This document shows, piece after piece, positions 1 through 8,182 of a stretch of 64,000 nucleotides of DNA. The position numbers were made by a program, and so were the translations under genes. Origin of the DNA: Methylobacter tundripaludum (GTDB taxonomy: Bacteria; Pseudomonadota; Gammaproteobacteria; Methylococcales; Methylomonadaceae); contig NZ_PTIY01000002.1 of the NCBI RefSeq assembly GCF_002934365.1, positions 124,001 to 188,000 on the forward strand, read 5' to 3'. Position 1 is the first letter of the stretch. Each line of letters opens with the position of its first letter. Under the pieces are notes generated by a model. It was not told the origin of the DNA, ran no database searches, and saw only the letters and a program-made list of their open reading frames with translations.

Positions 1-1
1 A

Positions 2-2509
2 GAGGATGCCGGTGCGGCGGACGAACAGGACGGTTTTTCGGGTTTTAGTGACTTCAACGAGCCGGAAATGGGTGGACAGGACTCGGCATCTGCGACGGAA
101 GAGGAGGAGCTTGATGATTTTATGGCCCTTGTTGGCGATGATTTTGACCCATCGGATCTCATTCAGGATGATGACGTTACCGAAGCGGCTTCGACGGCGG
201 GAGGTTTGACTACGCCCGAAAAAATCGTCGAAGAGTCTGGTCTGGACAAGGATATTGACGCGCTTGACGAAGTGGATGAGTTTTCGGATTTTAGCGACTT
301 TAATGAGCCTGAAGCTGTTGAACAGGATTTATCACAGACGGCTGAAGCTGAACAGGCTGTAGCGGATTTGCCCCTGCCCGAAGAAATCGCCGATGGCTCC
401 GGTCTGGACAAAGATGTTGGCGCGCTTGACGAAGTGAATGAGTTTTCGGATTTTAGCGACTTCAATGAGCCTGAATTTGTTGAACAGGACTTGTCGGATG
501 CGGCCGAGGATGAAAAAGCCGGTGCTGAATCTGAACAGGCTTCCGCGGAAGCATTATCGGATGTCGAACAGTTTGCATCAGCGGCAGTGGATTCGACTGA
601 GACCACGGAAGTCGTCGATGAATCCGATGTGGAAGAAGAGGCCGGTACAGGCTTGGCGGATGAGGTCGATGACTTTTCCTTCCTTAGCGATCACTTTGAT
701 GAGTCGGATCTGATTCAGGATGATGAAGTGACTGCTGCACCGGCTGCGGAAGCCGTCGATGTAGAGGATCGGGAAGAAGATATAGCGGATGAGAACGATG
801 ATTTTTCTTTCCTTAGCGATCACTTTGATGAGTCGGATCTGATTCAGGATGATGAACTGACTGCTGCACCGGCTGCGGAAGCCGTCGATGCAGAGGATCG
901 GGAAGAAGATATAGCGGATGAGATCGATGATTTTTCCGGCTTTAGCGATGAGTTTGATAGTTCCGATTTGATTCGGGGTGATTCGGAGTCTGCGGATTTA
1001 CCTGCCGCCGATGAAGAGCTGGAGACGGTGGCCGAAGAATCATTTAATGAATTGCAGGATGATAACGGCATTGACAATTTGCTTGCGGATGCCGGCTTTG
1101 ATGCGGAAGGCGAGTTAGATCAAAATCTTGGAAAGAACGAGGCGTTTGGGGATGATGCGGATTTGAGTGAAATTAATGACCTTTTTCAGCTCGATGAAGT
1201 TAGTGACGATTCTTCCTGGCAGGCAGAGGGCGTTCAGTTAGGGGAAGCTGAAGAACCCTCCTCGGCGAAGGAAGATGATTTTCTTTTGCCTGATTTTGAT
1301 ATTACGGCGGATATGGAAATTTCTGATGCAGGCGTCAATAAAGACGATGAGTTGGCGGATGTTTTTGGCGACTCTGGTTTTCTAGGGCCGGATGAAGCGG
1401 TTCAGGGGTTTGACACGGAAACTGCCGGGTTAAAACCGGGAGATAACGAAGCGGTTGCCGGACCGGGTTCGGAACAGACTGCCGCGCCTGAGAAAGAAGA
1501 CGTTGCCAATGTAAAGTTGAGTCCATTTGGGTTTGAACAGGAAGATATTAAAAGACAGCTTGAAGAGGCTGAAAGTAAGGTTAAAAAAGCAAAGCTTTTC
1601 AGTTATGTAGCATTGGGATTTGGCGTCGTTGCATTAAGCACGGCAGCCGGGCTGGGTATGATGATTTATGGCGCGAAAACTGAAGTCTCAAAGTTAAATG
1701 AAGTGGTTTCAACGCTTGAAGCAAGTCTGGCGAAGAGCGCCGCCAATAATCCCAATGAAGAAATGAATGCGATGCGGAATTCAGTTGTGCAATTGAATCA
1801 GCAGGTCGATGGTTTTATAACGGAGCTGAAAGGGAACCCACAGTTTCCCGTCGATTTGTTAAATCACAAGCTGCCTGATATTGTCGCTAAACAGGATATG
1901 GTAAGTAAGGCGATGGATGTGTTGCAGGTCAAGATTGGCGGGCCGGACGTAAAGCCAAAGCCTGTTTCGGAACCAGCCGTTGCAGTTCCACCGAAAGTTG
2001 AAGTCGTTCATAAGCCTGAACCGGTTAAACCTGAACCGGTTAAAGAAGTGAAGCCGCAGCCGGTTACGCCGGCTAAAACAGGTGTAGAACATGCTCCGGC
2101 TAAAGAGAAAAACGCGCACGAAACAGAACCGGCTCCCGCCAAGGTAGAGGCTGCGCATGAAACCGCAGCCGCCAAAGAAAAAACTCAACCTGAAACGGTA
2201 AAAGCCAAGCCAATAGCGGCTGAAAAAATTGTTGTAAAGCAAGAGCCGGTGAAGGAAAAAAGGCAAGAAGCGCCTGGAAAATGGGGTGTAAATCTGGTTG
2301 CCTTCAAACAGGAATGGTTTGCTAAAAGTAAAGCGGCGGAATTTGCCCGGCAAGGCGTTTTTGCCGAAGTAATCCCTGTCCGTGAGAAGAATACAACGAT
2401 GTACAGATTGCGAGTCGGGGGGTTTAAAAGCAAACAAGAAGCGCAGGCCAATACCGACAAAATAAAAAGAGCACTCAATTTGGATTCGGTTTGGGTAAGC
2501 GATAATTAG
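2..2509 (+). CDS. Acidic-repeat membrane protein with C-terminal SPOR domain (5' partial)
   Basis: The frame is open from base 2, and the residues before the first ATG (base 68) already carry the FSDFNEPE repeat, so the gene starts upstream of the window. The visible 835 residues begin with over 500 strongly Asp/Glu-rich residues built of repeats around FSDFNEPE, FDESDLIQDDE and GLDKD. One transmembrane segment follows (about residues 530-552 of the visible protein), then a coiled coil, a Pro/Lys/Glu/Ala-rich linker and a C-terminal SPOR domain of about 70 residues starting near WGVNLVAF. SPOR domains bind denuded septal peptidoglycan, so the C terminus is inferred to be periplasmic and the acidic part cytoplasmic. 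The long acidic region is unusual for the family. A 5'-nucleotidase gene follows after 10 bases. The exact role is unknown; a link to division or pole organisation is inference. Confidence 0.85.
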   Translation, partial: EDAGAADEQDGFSGFSDFNEPEMGGQDSASATEEEELDDFMALVGDDFDPSDLIQDDDVTEAASTAGGLTTPEKIVEESGLDKDIDALDEVDEFSDFSDFNEPEAVEQDLSQTAEAEQAVADLPLPEEIADGSGLDKDVGALDEVNEFSDFSDFNEPEFVEQDLSDAAEDEKAGAESEQASAEALSDVEQFASAAVDSTETTEVVDESDVEEEAGTGLADEVDDFSFLSDHFDESDLIQDDEVTAAPAAEAVDVEDREEDIADENDDFSFLSDHFDESDLIQDDELTAAPAAEAVDAEDREEDIADEIDDFSGFSDEFDSSDLIRGDSESADLPAADEELETVAEESFNELQDDNGIDNLLADAGFDAEGELDQNLGKNEAFGDDADLSEINDLFQLDEVSDDSSWQAEGVQLGEAEEPSSAKEDDFLLPDFDITADMEISDAGVNKDDELADVFGDSGFLGPDEAVQGFDTETAGLKPGDNEAVAGPGSEQTAAPEKEDVANVKLSPFGFEQEDIKRQLEEAESKVKKAKLFSYVALGFGVVALSTAAGLGMMIYGAKTEVSKLNEVVSTLEASLAKSAANNPNEEMNAMRNSVVQLNQQVDGFITELKGNPQFPVDLLNHKLPDIVAKQDMVSKAMDVLQVKIGGPDVKPKPVSEPAVAVPPKVEVVHKPEPVKPEPVKEVKPQPVTPAKTGVEHAPAKEKNAHETEPAPAKVEAAHETAAAKEKTQPETVKAKPIAAEKIVVKQEPVKEKRQEAPGKWGVNLVAFKQEWFAKSKAAEFARQGVFAEVIPVREKNTTMYRLRVGGFKSKQEAQANTDKIKRALNLDSVWVSDN
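672..929 (+). repeat. Tandem 129-bp direct repeat inside the SPOR-protein gene
   Basis: Two nearly identical 129-bp units lie back to back, encoding 43 residues each with the core FLSDHFDESDLIQDDE. The few base differences are mostly silent or conservative. A looser 162-bp (54-codon) repeat with core GLDKDxxALDEVxEFSDFSDFNEPE lies upstream, its copies starting near 240 and 402. Both periods are multiples of three, so copy number could change without breaking the frame. Confidence 0.85.
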
Positions 2510-2519
2510 AACTTCGGCT

Positions 2520-3422
2520 ATGCGAGAAAAAAAGCTGGTCGTGGCGGTATCGTCCAGAGCGTTATTCAATCTGGATGAATCGCATACGATATTTGAAACC
2601 CAAGGCAAGGAAGCCTTCTGCCAATATCAGATAGAGCACGAGGATGAAATTCTGGCGCCGGGTTACGGCTTTGCGTTGGTTCAAAAGCTGCTGGCTATCA
2701 ACGACAGCCGCCCCAATGACCCGCTGGTTGAAATCATCCTGTTATCGCAAAATAGTGCGGATACCGGGCTAAGAATCTTCAATTCCATTGCCCATCATCG
2801 GTTAGCCATTATCCGTGCGGCATTTACCAGCGGCGCATCGCCTTACAGTTATATCCCGGCGTTCGGGGCGCATTTGTTTTTATCGGCTAATGCCGATGAT
2901 GTCGCCAAGGCGCTGGATGCCGGGTTTGCTGCGGCGACTATTCTTTGCGGTCCTTCGGTGGCGCATTATTCCGATCAGTTGCGTATCGCGTTTGACGGGG
3001 ATTCCGTATTGTTTTCGGATGAGTCGGAACGGATTTATCAGCAGCGCGGCTTGGCTGTATTTACCGAAAATGAACGCAACGAAGCCAAAACGCCATTGCC
3101 GGGCGGCCCGTTTAAGGATTTCCTGAGCGCCCTGCATCATATCCAGACGCAGTTTGATTCCCAATCATCACCGATTAGAACGGCGCTAGTGACTGCACGT
3201 TCTGCGCCGGCACATGAGCGGGTGGTCAGGACATTAAGGGCCTGGGGTATTCGTATCGATGAGGCGCTTTTTTTGGGCGGAATGGCGAAAGGCGATTTTC
3301 TGAAGGCATTCGGTGCGGATATTTTCTTCGATGACCAAAAAGGGCATTGCGAGTCAGCAGCCCAGCATGTCGCCGCCGCGCATGTGCCGCACGGCATTGC
3401 TAACCAGATACAGGGTAAGTAG
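2520..3422 (+). CDS. 5'-nucleotidase (cytosolic 5'-nucleotidase family)
   Basis: The 300-residue product opens with KKLVVAVSSRALFNL and matches the bacterial members of the cytosolic 5'-nucleotidase family (PF06189 type). In place of the DxD seen in classical HAD phosphatases, this family has a variant first loop. Further hallmarks seen are the HHRLAIIRAAFTSGASPYSYI region, which carries the substrate-loop residues, and a late acidic FFDDQKGHCE motif typical of Mg-binding HAD loops. Family knowledge says it removes phosphate from nucleoside monophosphates. No signal peptide is present, so it is cytoplasmic. It lies 10 bases after the SPOR gene and is probably cotranscribed with it. The start ATG has no strong ribosome binding site. 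Confidence 0.85.
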   Translation: MREKKLVVAVSSRALFNLDESHTIFETQGKEAFCQYQIEHEDEILAPGYGFALVQKLLAINDSRPNDPLVEIILLSQNSADTGLRIFNSIAHHRLAIIRAAFTSGASPYSYIPAFGAHLFLSANADDVAKALDAGFAAATILCGPSVAHYSDQLRIAFDGDSVLFSDESERIYQQRGLAVFTENERNEAKTPLPGGPFKDFLSALHHIQTQFDSQSSPIRTALVTARSAPAHERVVRTLRAWGIRIDEALFLGGMAKGDFLKAFGADIFFDDQKGHCESAAQHVAAAHVPHGIANQIQGK

Positions 3423-3804
3423 CCGTTTAAAATTTTTTTGGCCTTTATTGCTCGCGCTCACGACGAAGGGTGCGGAGCTCAAGAAGAACATATCAAACCT
3501 CATGAATCCAGTATGTTCCGGGATAGGTATGATGCGCGATGAATTTGCCGCATGCGTTTAAAAAATACGCAAGTATCCCGTTCAATCAGGCTATTATGTT
3601 CGGTAACGTACAGACGGGCTGCTGATGTTGCGGTTAAGCTACATTTGAGATTTTATAGCAACACTGATTTTGTAAGGAGTATTTTCTGTAAAATAGCATA
3701 AAAGGTAATGGATGCTGGTTCAAGATAGTGTGAATCGAAACGAAATAACGAGATCAATTCTAAAGACCCTGATGAAAAATAAACTAGAGATAAGGAAAAA
3801 TATT
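3423..3804 (+). other. Gene-free stretch upstream of the OmpA gene
   Basis: No coding frame with family similarity is seen here. The short ATG frame entering from 3712 is in frame with the OmpA gene but lacks a ribosome site and would precede the signal peptide. The stretch holds a block around 3604-3635 (core CGTACAGAC then TGATGTTG) that recurs upstream of the BON lipoprotein at about 5030-5062. It probably contains the ompA promoter and leader. Confidence 0.5.
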
Positions 3805-4857
3805 ATGCTGAAAAAGAATTTACTATTCATTGCCCCGTTACTCACTGCGGGTTTTCTGCCGCTGGCGCAAGCCGCCGATGCATTCCAGGATGACCGTTGG
3901 TATGTGGCGCCTTTCGCTTCGTTTGTCAAAACCGGTGGCGACCGTAGAGCAAGCGATGGCTGGGGGGGCGGCATGGGCATTGGCAAGATCCTCGATAAAC
4001 ATTTCAACGTCGAGGTTAAAGGGTTTTATGAAGGATTTGGCGGCGATAACGGTCCCTGGGATCTGGCGGGCGGCACGGCTGATGTACAGTATTATTTCTT
4101 CCGCGATAAATTCTCGCCTTATACCGTCGTCGGAGTAGGCGCCATGAACACATGTGCTTCCGCTAATTGCGGTGTAGGCGTTATCGGCGAAGCAGGCGCA
4201 GGTTTTACCTACGAGCTTCACGACAACTTCTTGCTCCGCAGTGATGTGCGTTATCGTTACAACAACAATCTCAATGCCCACGTACAGCCGGGTACAGATG
4301 AGTTCCACGATATGACCGTCAACGTTGGTTTTGTCATTCCGTTTGGCGACAAGCCGAAACCTGCAACAAGGGCTGAGGCTCCAATCGCAGCCGTCCCGGT
4401 TGCCGCAGTTGAAAATTGTTCCACCCTCGACACGGATTCTGACGGTGTTAACAACTGTTTGGATAAATGTCCCGGAACTATCAAAGGCAGTAAGATTGAT
4501 AATAAGGGATGCCCAATCAGACTTGTATTGACAGGCCAGCATTTCAAATATGATTCTGCGGAGTTGACACTGAATGCCAAGGAACTGCTTGATGGTATCG
4601 CAGGAAATCTTGTTGCCTATCCTCAGAAAAACGATATTGAAGTCCAGGGGCATACCAGCAGCGAAGGCACCAATGCTTACAACATGAAGTTGTCGGAACG
4701 GCGCGCGAAGTCAGTTGTTGAATACCTTAAAATGAAAGGCGTCACCAACAAGTTGACTGCGAAAGGCTATGGCGAAACCCAACCTATTGCCGATAACAGC
4801 ACGGAAGCAGGCAAGGCTGAAAACCGTCGTGTCGAGTTGATCTGGATCGAATATTGA
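3805..4857 (+). CDS. OmpA-family outer membrane protein
   Basis: The 350-residue protein starts at the ATG at 3805, with AAGGA about 8 bases upstream, rather than at 3712. A signal peptide covers residues 1-23 (cut after LAQA). An eight-stranded OmpA-type barrel follows to about residue 185. A short Pro/Ala linker leads to a thrombospondin type 3-like calcium motif (DTDSDGVNNCLDKCP). The C-terminal OmpA/Pal peptidoglycan-binding domain covers about residues 245-350, with the typical QGHTSSEG, LSERRAKSV and GYGETQP motifs. Family knowledge makes it an abundant protein tethering the outer membrane to the wall. It is transcribed alone and ends at a clear terminator. The layout resembles the OprF and OmpA porins of gammaproteobacteria. 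Confidence 0.92.
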   Translation: MLKKNLLFIAPLLTAGFLPLAQAADAFQDDRWYVAPFASFVKTGGDRRASDGWGGGMGIGKILDKHFNVEVKGFYEGFGGDNGPWDLAGGTADVQYYFFRDKFSPYTVVGVGAMNTCASANCGVGVIGEAGAGFTYELHDNFLLRSDVRYRYNNNLNAHVQPGTDEFHDMTVNVGFVIPFGDKPKPATRAEAPIAAVPVAAVENCSTLDTDSDGVNNCLDKCPGTIKGSKIDNKGCPIRLVLTGQHFKYDSAELTLNAKELLDGIAGNLVAYPQKNDIEVQGHTSSEGTNAYNMKLSERRAKSVVEYLKMKGVTNKLTAKGYGETQPIADNSTEAGKAENRRVELIWIEY

Positions 4858-5199
4858 TCAAGCTATAAGGCCGCGAAAATAAGTCGGCTGGAATTGTCTA
4901 AATGCTGTAAACACAAAAACCCGCTTTCAAGCGGGTTTTTTTATGCTAACCAGTCCGAGCTTGAATGCCGAAACCGGGCTGTTTTCTTTTCTCAATGGCG
5001 TTTGTTCAAATTGGATGGGCCTTATGTACGATACCGTACAGACCCTGCCTGATGTTGTCGCTAGAATTTGTATGAGCTTTCAATCCAATGCGCTCGATTC
5101 AAAGAGAGGGAATTTCTTTTACCTGACGTTTTTCTCTAATGGGGTTCCCTTAATGTCATTTGGCGCATTTTTAAAAAATACAACGCAAAGGAATAACCA
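4858..5199 (+). other. Intergenic stretch before the BON lipoprotein
   Basis: Apart from the ompA terminator, no convincing gene is seen. Around 5023-5062 lies GTACGATACCGTACAGAC followed by CTGATGTTG. This contains the inverted repeat GTACG-N4-CGTAC and resembles the block upstream of ompA. A small in-frame ORF at 4943-5203 has no family match and is not accepted. The AAAGGA ahead of 5200 serves the lipoprotein gene. Confidence 0.5.
4915..4942 (+). terminator. Rho-independent terminator after ompA
   Basis: A GC-rich stem (CCCGCTT pairing with AAGCGGG, small loop) is followed by seven T, 58 bases after the OmpA stop codon. Confidence 0.9.
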
Positions 5200-5814
5200 A
5201 TGAAAATAACCAACGAGTACAAACAAAAAAAATTAGCCGCTAACGTTGTTGTGATCGGCTGTTTATCCGCTGTTCTCGGACTGGCGGGGTGCCAACAAGA
5301 AGGCACAGCAGAAAAAGCAGGGCAAAAAATCGATCGTGCGGCTGAAAAAGCTGAGCAAAAGATTGAACAAGCGACTGAAAAAGCAGAAACAAAAATTGAC
5401 GCTGCAAAAGAGTCATTGGATAAGAAGGCCGACAAAGCCGGAGAATACATCAATGAATCAACTGACGCCTCTAAAGGGGCGCTGGAAAAGGCGGGAAAAA
5501 AACTTGATCAGGCGACAGAAAAAGCAGGAGAAAATATTGAGGGCGCAAAAGAGTCGGTAGTTGATAAGGCTGAAACAGCGGGGGAATACATCGATGATTC
5601 GGTTATTACCACAGAGGTTAAGACGGCGATTTTAAATGATCCTTTACTTAATGCATCCCATATCGAGGTGACGACTGATAAAGGCGTAGTGAAGTTGAGC
5701 GGCACTGTTGATTCCGAGCAAAGCATCGGTAGGGCGGTGGAAGTGGCCAATAGTCAGAAGAATGTAAAATCAGTGCAAACTGACTTGATCGTAAAGAGCG
5801 CGCCGGGTAAATAA
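5200..5814 (+). CDS. BON-domain lipoprotein with 11-residue helical repeats
   Basis: The 204-residue protein has a lipoprotein signal with lipobox LAGC (Cys31). Residues 38 to about 135 are Lys/Glu/Ala-rich 11-residue repeats of the type EKAGQKIDRAA, including a duplicated block of about 35 residues that ends in AGEYI both times. A BON domain covers about residues 140-200 (core VKTAILNDPLL ... GVVKLSGTVDSEQ). BON domains bind phospholipid or envelope surfaces, and 11-mer amphipathic helices often lie on membranes. A role in envelope stress tolerance is therefore likely but inferred. An AAAGGA ribosome site precedes the start. The DUF1207 gene begins two bases after the stop, so the two form an operon. 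Confidence 0.85.
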   Translation: MKITNEYKQKKLAANVVVIGCLSAVLGLAGCQQEGTAEKAGQKIDRAAEKAEQKIEQATEKAETKIDAAKESLDKKADKAGEYINESTDASKGALEKAGKKLDQATEKAGENIEGAKESVVDKAETAGEYIDDSVITTEVKTAILNDPLLNASHIEVTTDKGVVKLSGTVDSEQSIGRAVEVANSQKNVKSVQTDLIVKSAPGK

Positions 5815-5816
5815 TA

Positions 5817-6950
5817 ATGGTCTATTTACGATTCATAGTTGTTTTTGGCGTTATGCTGGTCCCCGTGTCTTTTGCTCATGCCACGGATCAGGATGACGCT
5901 TACATAGCCGGTTATGCCGCTGGCGTGTTAAAGCATGATTTAAAACGTGATATGCCGACATTAGTTGTACAGGATGGTGTAATTACTTTGCCGGTGAGTA
6001 GTTTGGAAGCCGCCGACCGGACCAAAGCGGTGCGGCTGTTAGCGGAAATTCCCGGGGTTAAGGCGGTAAAACTATCGGAAGCGACTAGCCGGCAGTCTGT
6101 GGCTGATTCTTCAAAGTCTGTCCAAGCTGCGGGCGATGGGGTTGGAGCAGGCGCTGAAACAACCCTATTGCCGACAGGACTTTTGCCCACCGGTCATCTA
6201 TTCAAGCCATTATTGGCCGATACGCGCTGGGCCCATTTCTCGGCTGCTTACCGTAACTACCAGAGCAATAATTTTGATGGCAGAGATATAGCTTCTGTCA
6301 GCTTTGGTGAAACGATACCGTTTTATCGCAGTAATTTCGGACAATCCACTGCGCAATGGGAAACAGGGGTGCAAGCAGGAGTCTTTAGTGACTTCAATCT
6401 GGGGGCCTCATCGTCTGATCTGGTCAACACAGATTTTATTGCCGCAGTCTATTCAAGTGCGCGTGCTGGCCAGTTTTCAGCGTTTGGCCGTATTTATCAC
6501 CAAAGTTCACATCTTGGCGACGAATTTCTGTTGCGCAAGATAAATACGAAATTCGAGCGAGTAAACCTCAGTTACGAAGGCGCGGATTTAAAGCTCTCTT
6601 ATGAACTCCCCTATGGAGTCCGCTTGTATGGCGGCGGGGGAGGCCTGTTCCACAAAGAACCTTCGACGCTTAAGATATGGTCGGCGCAATATGGTGTTGA
6701 GTTTCGAAGTCCTTGGCGCATAGATTTTGCATCAATGCGGCCTATCGTTGCAGCTGACATCAAGAATTACGACGAAAATAACTGGAGTACGGATGTGTCG
6801 GCCAGAGCGGGCGTTGAATTTGGAAATTCAGGCGTATTAGGCCGGAAGCTTCAGGTTCTTGCAGAGTACTATAACGGCTACTCTCCTAGTGGGCAGTTTT
6901 ATAAAGAGAAAGTGGAATATGTTGGCTTAGGTGCGCATTATCATTTCTAA
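5817..6950 (+). CDS. DUF1207 outer-membrane protein with BON-like N terminus
   Basis: The 377-residue exported protein has a signal peptide at residues 1-22 (ends SFAHA). Residues about 45-87 resemble half a BON domain (VVQDGVITLPVSSLEAADR ... PGVKAVKL). From about residue 120 on it matches the DUF1207 family: LLPTGHLFKPLLADTRW, then many alternating beta strands ending HYHF. The C-terminal aromatic residue and strand pattern suggest an outer-membrane barrel of unknown function. It starts two bases after the stop of the BON lipoprotein, so the two probably act at the same place. Confidence 0.75.
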   Translation: MVYLRFIVVFGVMLVPVSFAHATDQDDAYIAGYAAGVLKHDLKRDMPTLVVQDGVITLPVSSLEAADRTKAVRLLAEIPGVKAVKLSEATSRQSVADSSKSVQAAGDGVGAGAETTLLPTGLLPTGHLFKPLLADTRWAHFSAAYRNYQSNNFDGRDIASVSFGETIPFYRSNFGQSTAQWETGVQAGVFSDFNLGASSSDLVNTDFIAAVYSSARAGQFSAFGRIYHQSSHLGDEFLLRKINTKFERVNLSYEGADLKLSYELPYGVRLYGGGGGLFHKEPSTLKIWSAQYGVEFRSPWRIDFASMRPIVAADIKNYDENNWSTDVSARAGVEFGNSGVLGRKLQVLAEYYNGYSPSGQFYKEKVEYVGLGAHYHF

Positions 6951-6971
6951 CCGAAGATAGAGAGGGCTTAA

Positions 6972-6994
6972 CGTCTGTCCGTAAACGGCAGACG
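6972..6994. terminator. Hairpin between convergent genes
   Basis: CGTCTG pairs with CAGACG, and an inner CCGT/ACGG stem closes a two-base loop. It lies just after the DUF1207 stop codon and faces the convergent crp-like gene. There is no T run, so a terminator role is only likely. The remainder of 6951-7205 holds no recognisable gene. Confidence 0.45.
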
Positions 6995-7205
6995 CTTTGC
7001 CTGACATCATCTGGAATAGGATGATTCCGAAAAGGAAGCGTTTCTCGGATTACTCTGGTAAATTCTGGAAAACCAACCGGGAAGGTCATGCAACCGGAGG
7101 CTGACAGGAAAGTCAATGGTTACGAGTCTGAACGCTTGGCATCGTCTACGACAGTATCAAAACCTGCATCCGATCGGGGATAGGCTGAAATGGATCTCCA
7201 GTGTG

Positions 7206-7955
7206 CTAATCGGCCTGCTCAAATGGGTGGGTTGGGGCGGGTAGCAGGCGATCGAGTTCCGTTTTGACCACTTGGTAGCACTCGCAAACCCGCGATTCCA
7301 AACCCTGCCTGTCCAGTACTGTGATACGGCCACGGTTGTAATCAATTAATCCCGCGCGCTGTAAATTCCCGGCGGCCTCGGTGACGCCTTCGCGGCGCAC
7401 TCCCAGCATATTGGCGATCAATTCCTGAGTCATAATCAATTCGTTCGACGTGAGCCGGTCCAGGCTTAGCAGCAGCCAGCGGCAAAGTTGCTGATCCACT
7501 GAATGATGCCGATTACAGACCGCCGTTTGCGCTGTCTGGGTAATCAGCGCTTGGGTATAACGCAGCAGCAAATTATGCAACACTCCGTTGCGAGGCCCCT
7601 CCGCACGGGTGAATTCCTGCATAAGCAAGTGTCCCCGCAGTCTATAGGCATAGCCCGCACTCTGCACGACAGCCCGGTTGAGCATTGTTTCGCCGCCCAT
7701 GAACAGCGCGACACCGATGATGCCTTCGTTGCCGACCACGGCGATTTCGGCCGACGCACCATTCTCCATCACGCAAAGCAGCGATACGATACAGGTCGTT
7801 GGCAAATAGACATAACTCAACTTGGCGCCGGACTCGTAAAGGACTTCACCTAGCGGCATCTGAACCAGTTCAAGATGGGGAGAAATGCGTTCGTATTCGG
7901 TTTCGGGCAGAGCGTCGAGAAGATGGTTTTGCCGCGGGTCATGCGAGTCAGTCAT
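7206..7955 (-). CDS. Crp/Fnr family transcriptional regulator
   Basis: The 249-residue protein starts at the ATG at 7955, which has AGGAG 8 bases upstream. The longer frame to 8066 lacks a ribosome site. Residues about 15-130 form a cyclic-nucleotide-binding-like beta roll (LGEVLYESG ... EIAVVGNEGIIGVALFMGG). Residues about 165-230 form the Crp-type helix-turn-helix (LIMTQELIANMLGVRREGVTEAAGNL). The Cys cluster of Fnr is absent from the N terminus, so it is not an oxygen-sensing Fnr. The ligand is unknown. This subgroup of short Crp-like regulators is common in proteobacteria. It is transcribed alone, convergent with the DUF1207 gene and downstream of epmB. Confidence 0.85.
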   Translation of the reverse strand: MTDSHDPRQNHLLDALPETEYERISPHLELVQMPLGEVLYESGAKLSYVYLPTTCIVSLLCVMENGASAEIAVVGNEGIIGVALFMGGETMLNRAVVQSAGYAYRLRGHLLMQEFTRAEGPRNGVLHNLLLRYTQALITQTAQTAVCNRHHSVDQQLCRWLLLSLDRLTSNELIMTQELIANMLGVRREGVTEAAGNLQRAGLIDYNRGRITVLDRQGLESRVCECYQVVKTELDRLLPAPTHPFEQAD

Positions 7956-8182
7956 AAGTAGCGCTCCTATTTGTAAGTTAAGATCGAATCGCGTTAGCCA
8001 CCTAAACAAAGCGGCGGGTGATATGTTAAGCGGCTGTAGGATAGAGAATGTCGTCTTTTCACACAATAAGAATTATTGTTTATCGGGCGAATTCGCTATT
8101 GAGCTGAATGCCTTATGCCGCTAACGCCTAAACTGGCGACCGGGATGGATAAAGCGGGCAGAGCCAAGGGAATCTGATGACT

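Noticed and set aside
1859-2608. Long open frame on the minus strand opposite the SPOR gene
   Set aside because: The product is Phe/Arg-rich with no family features and lies over a well-supported coding sequence. It is a shadow of codon bias.
3838-4653. 271-residue minus-strand frame over the OmpA gene
   Set aside because: No family motif and no ribosome site; OmpA on the plus strand is certain.
4943-5203. Small frame between ompA and the BON lipoprotein as a gene
   Set aside because: It starts inside or next to the terminator, has no ribosome site or family features, and overlaps the promoter motif.
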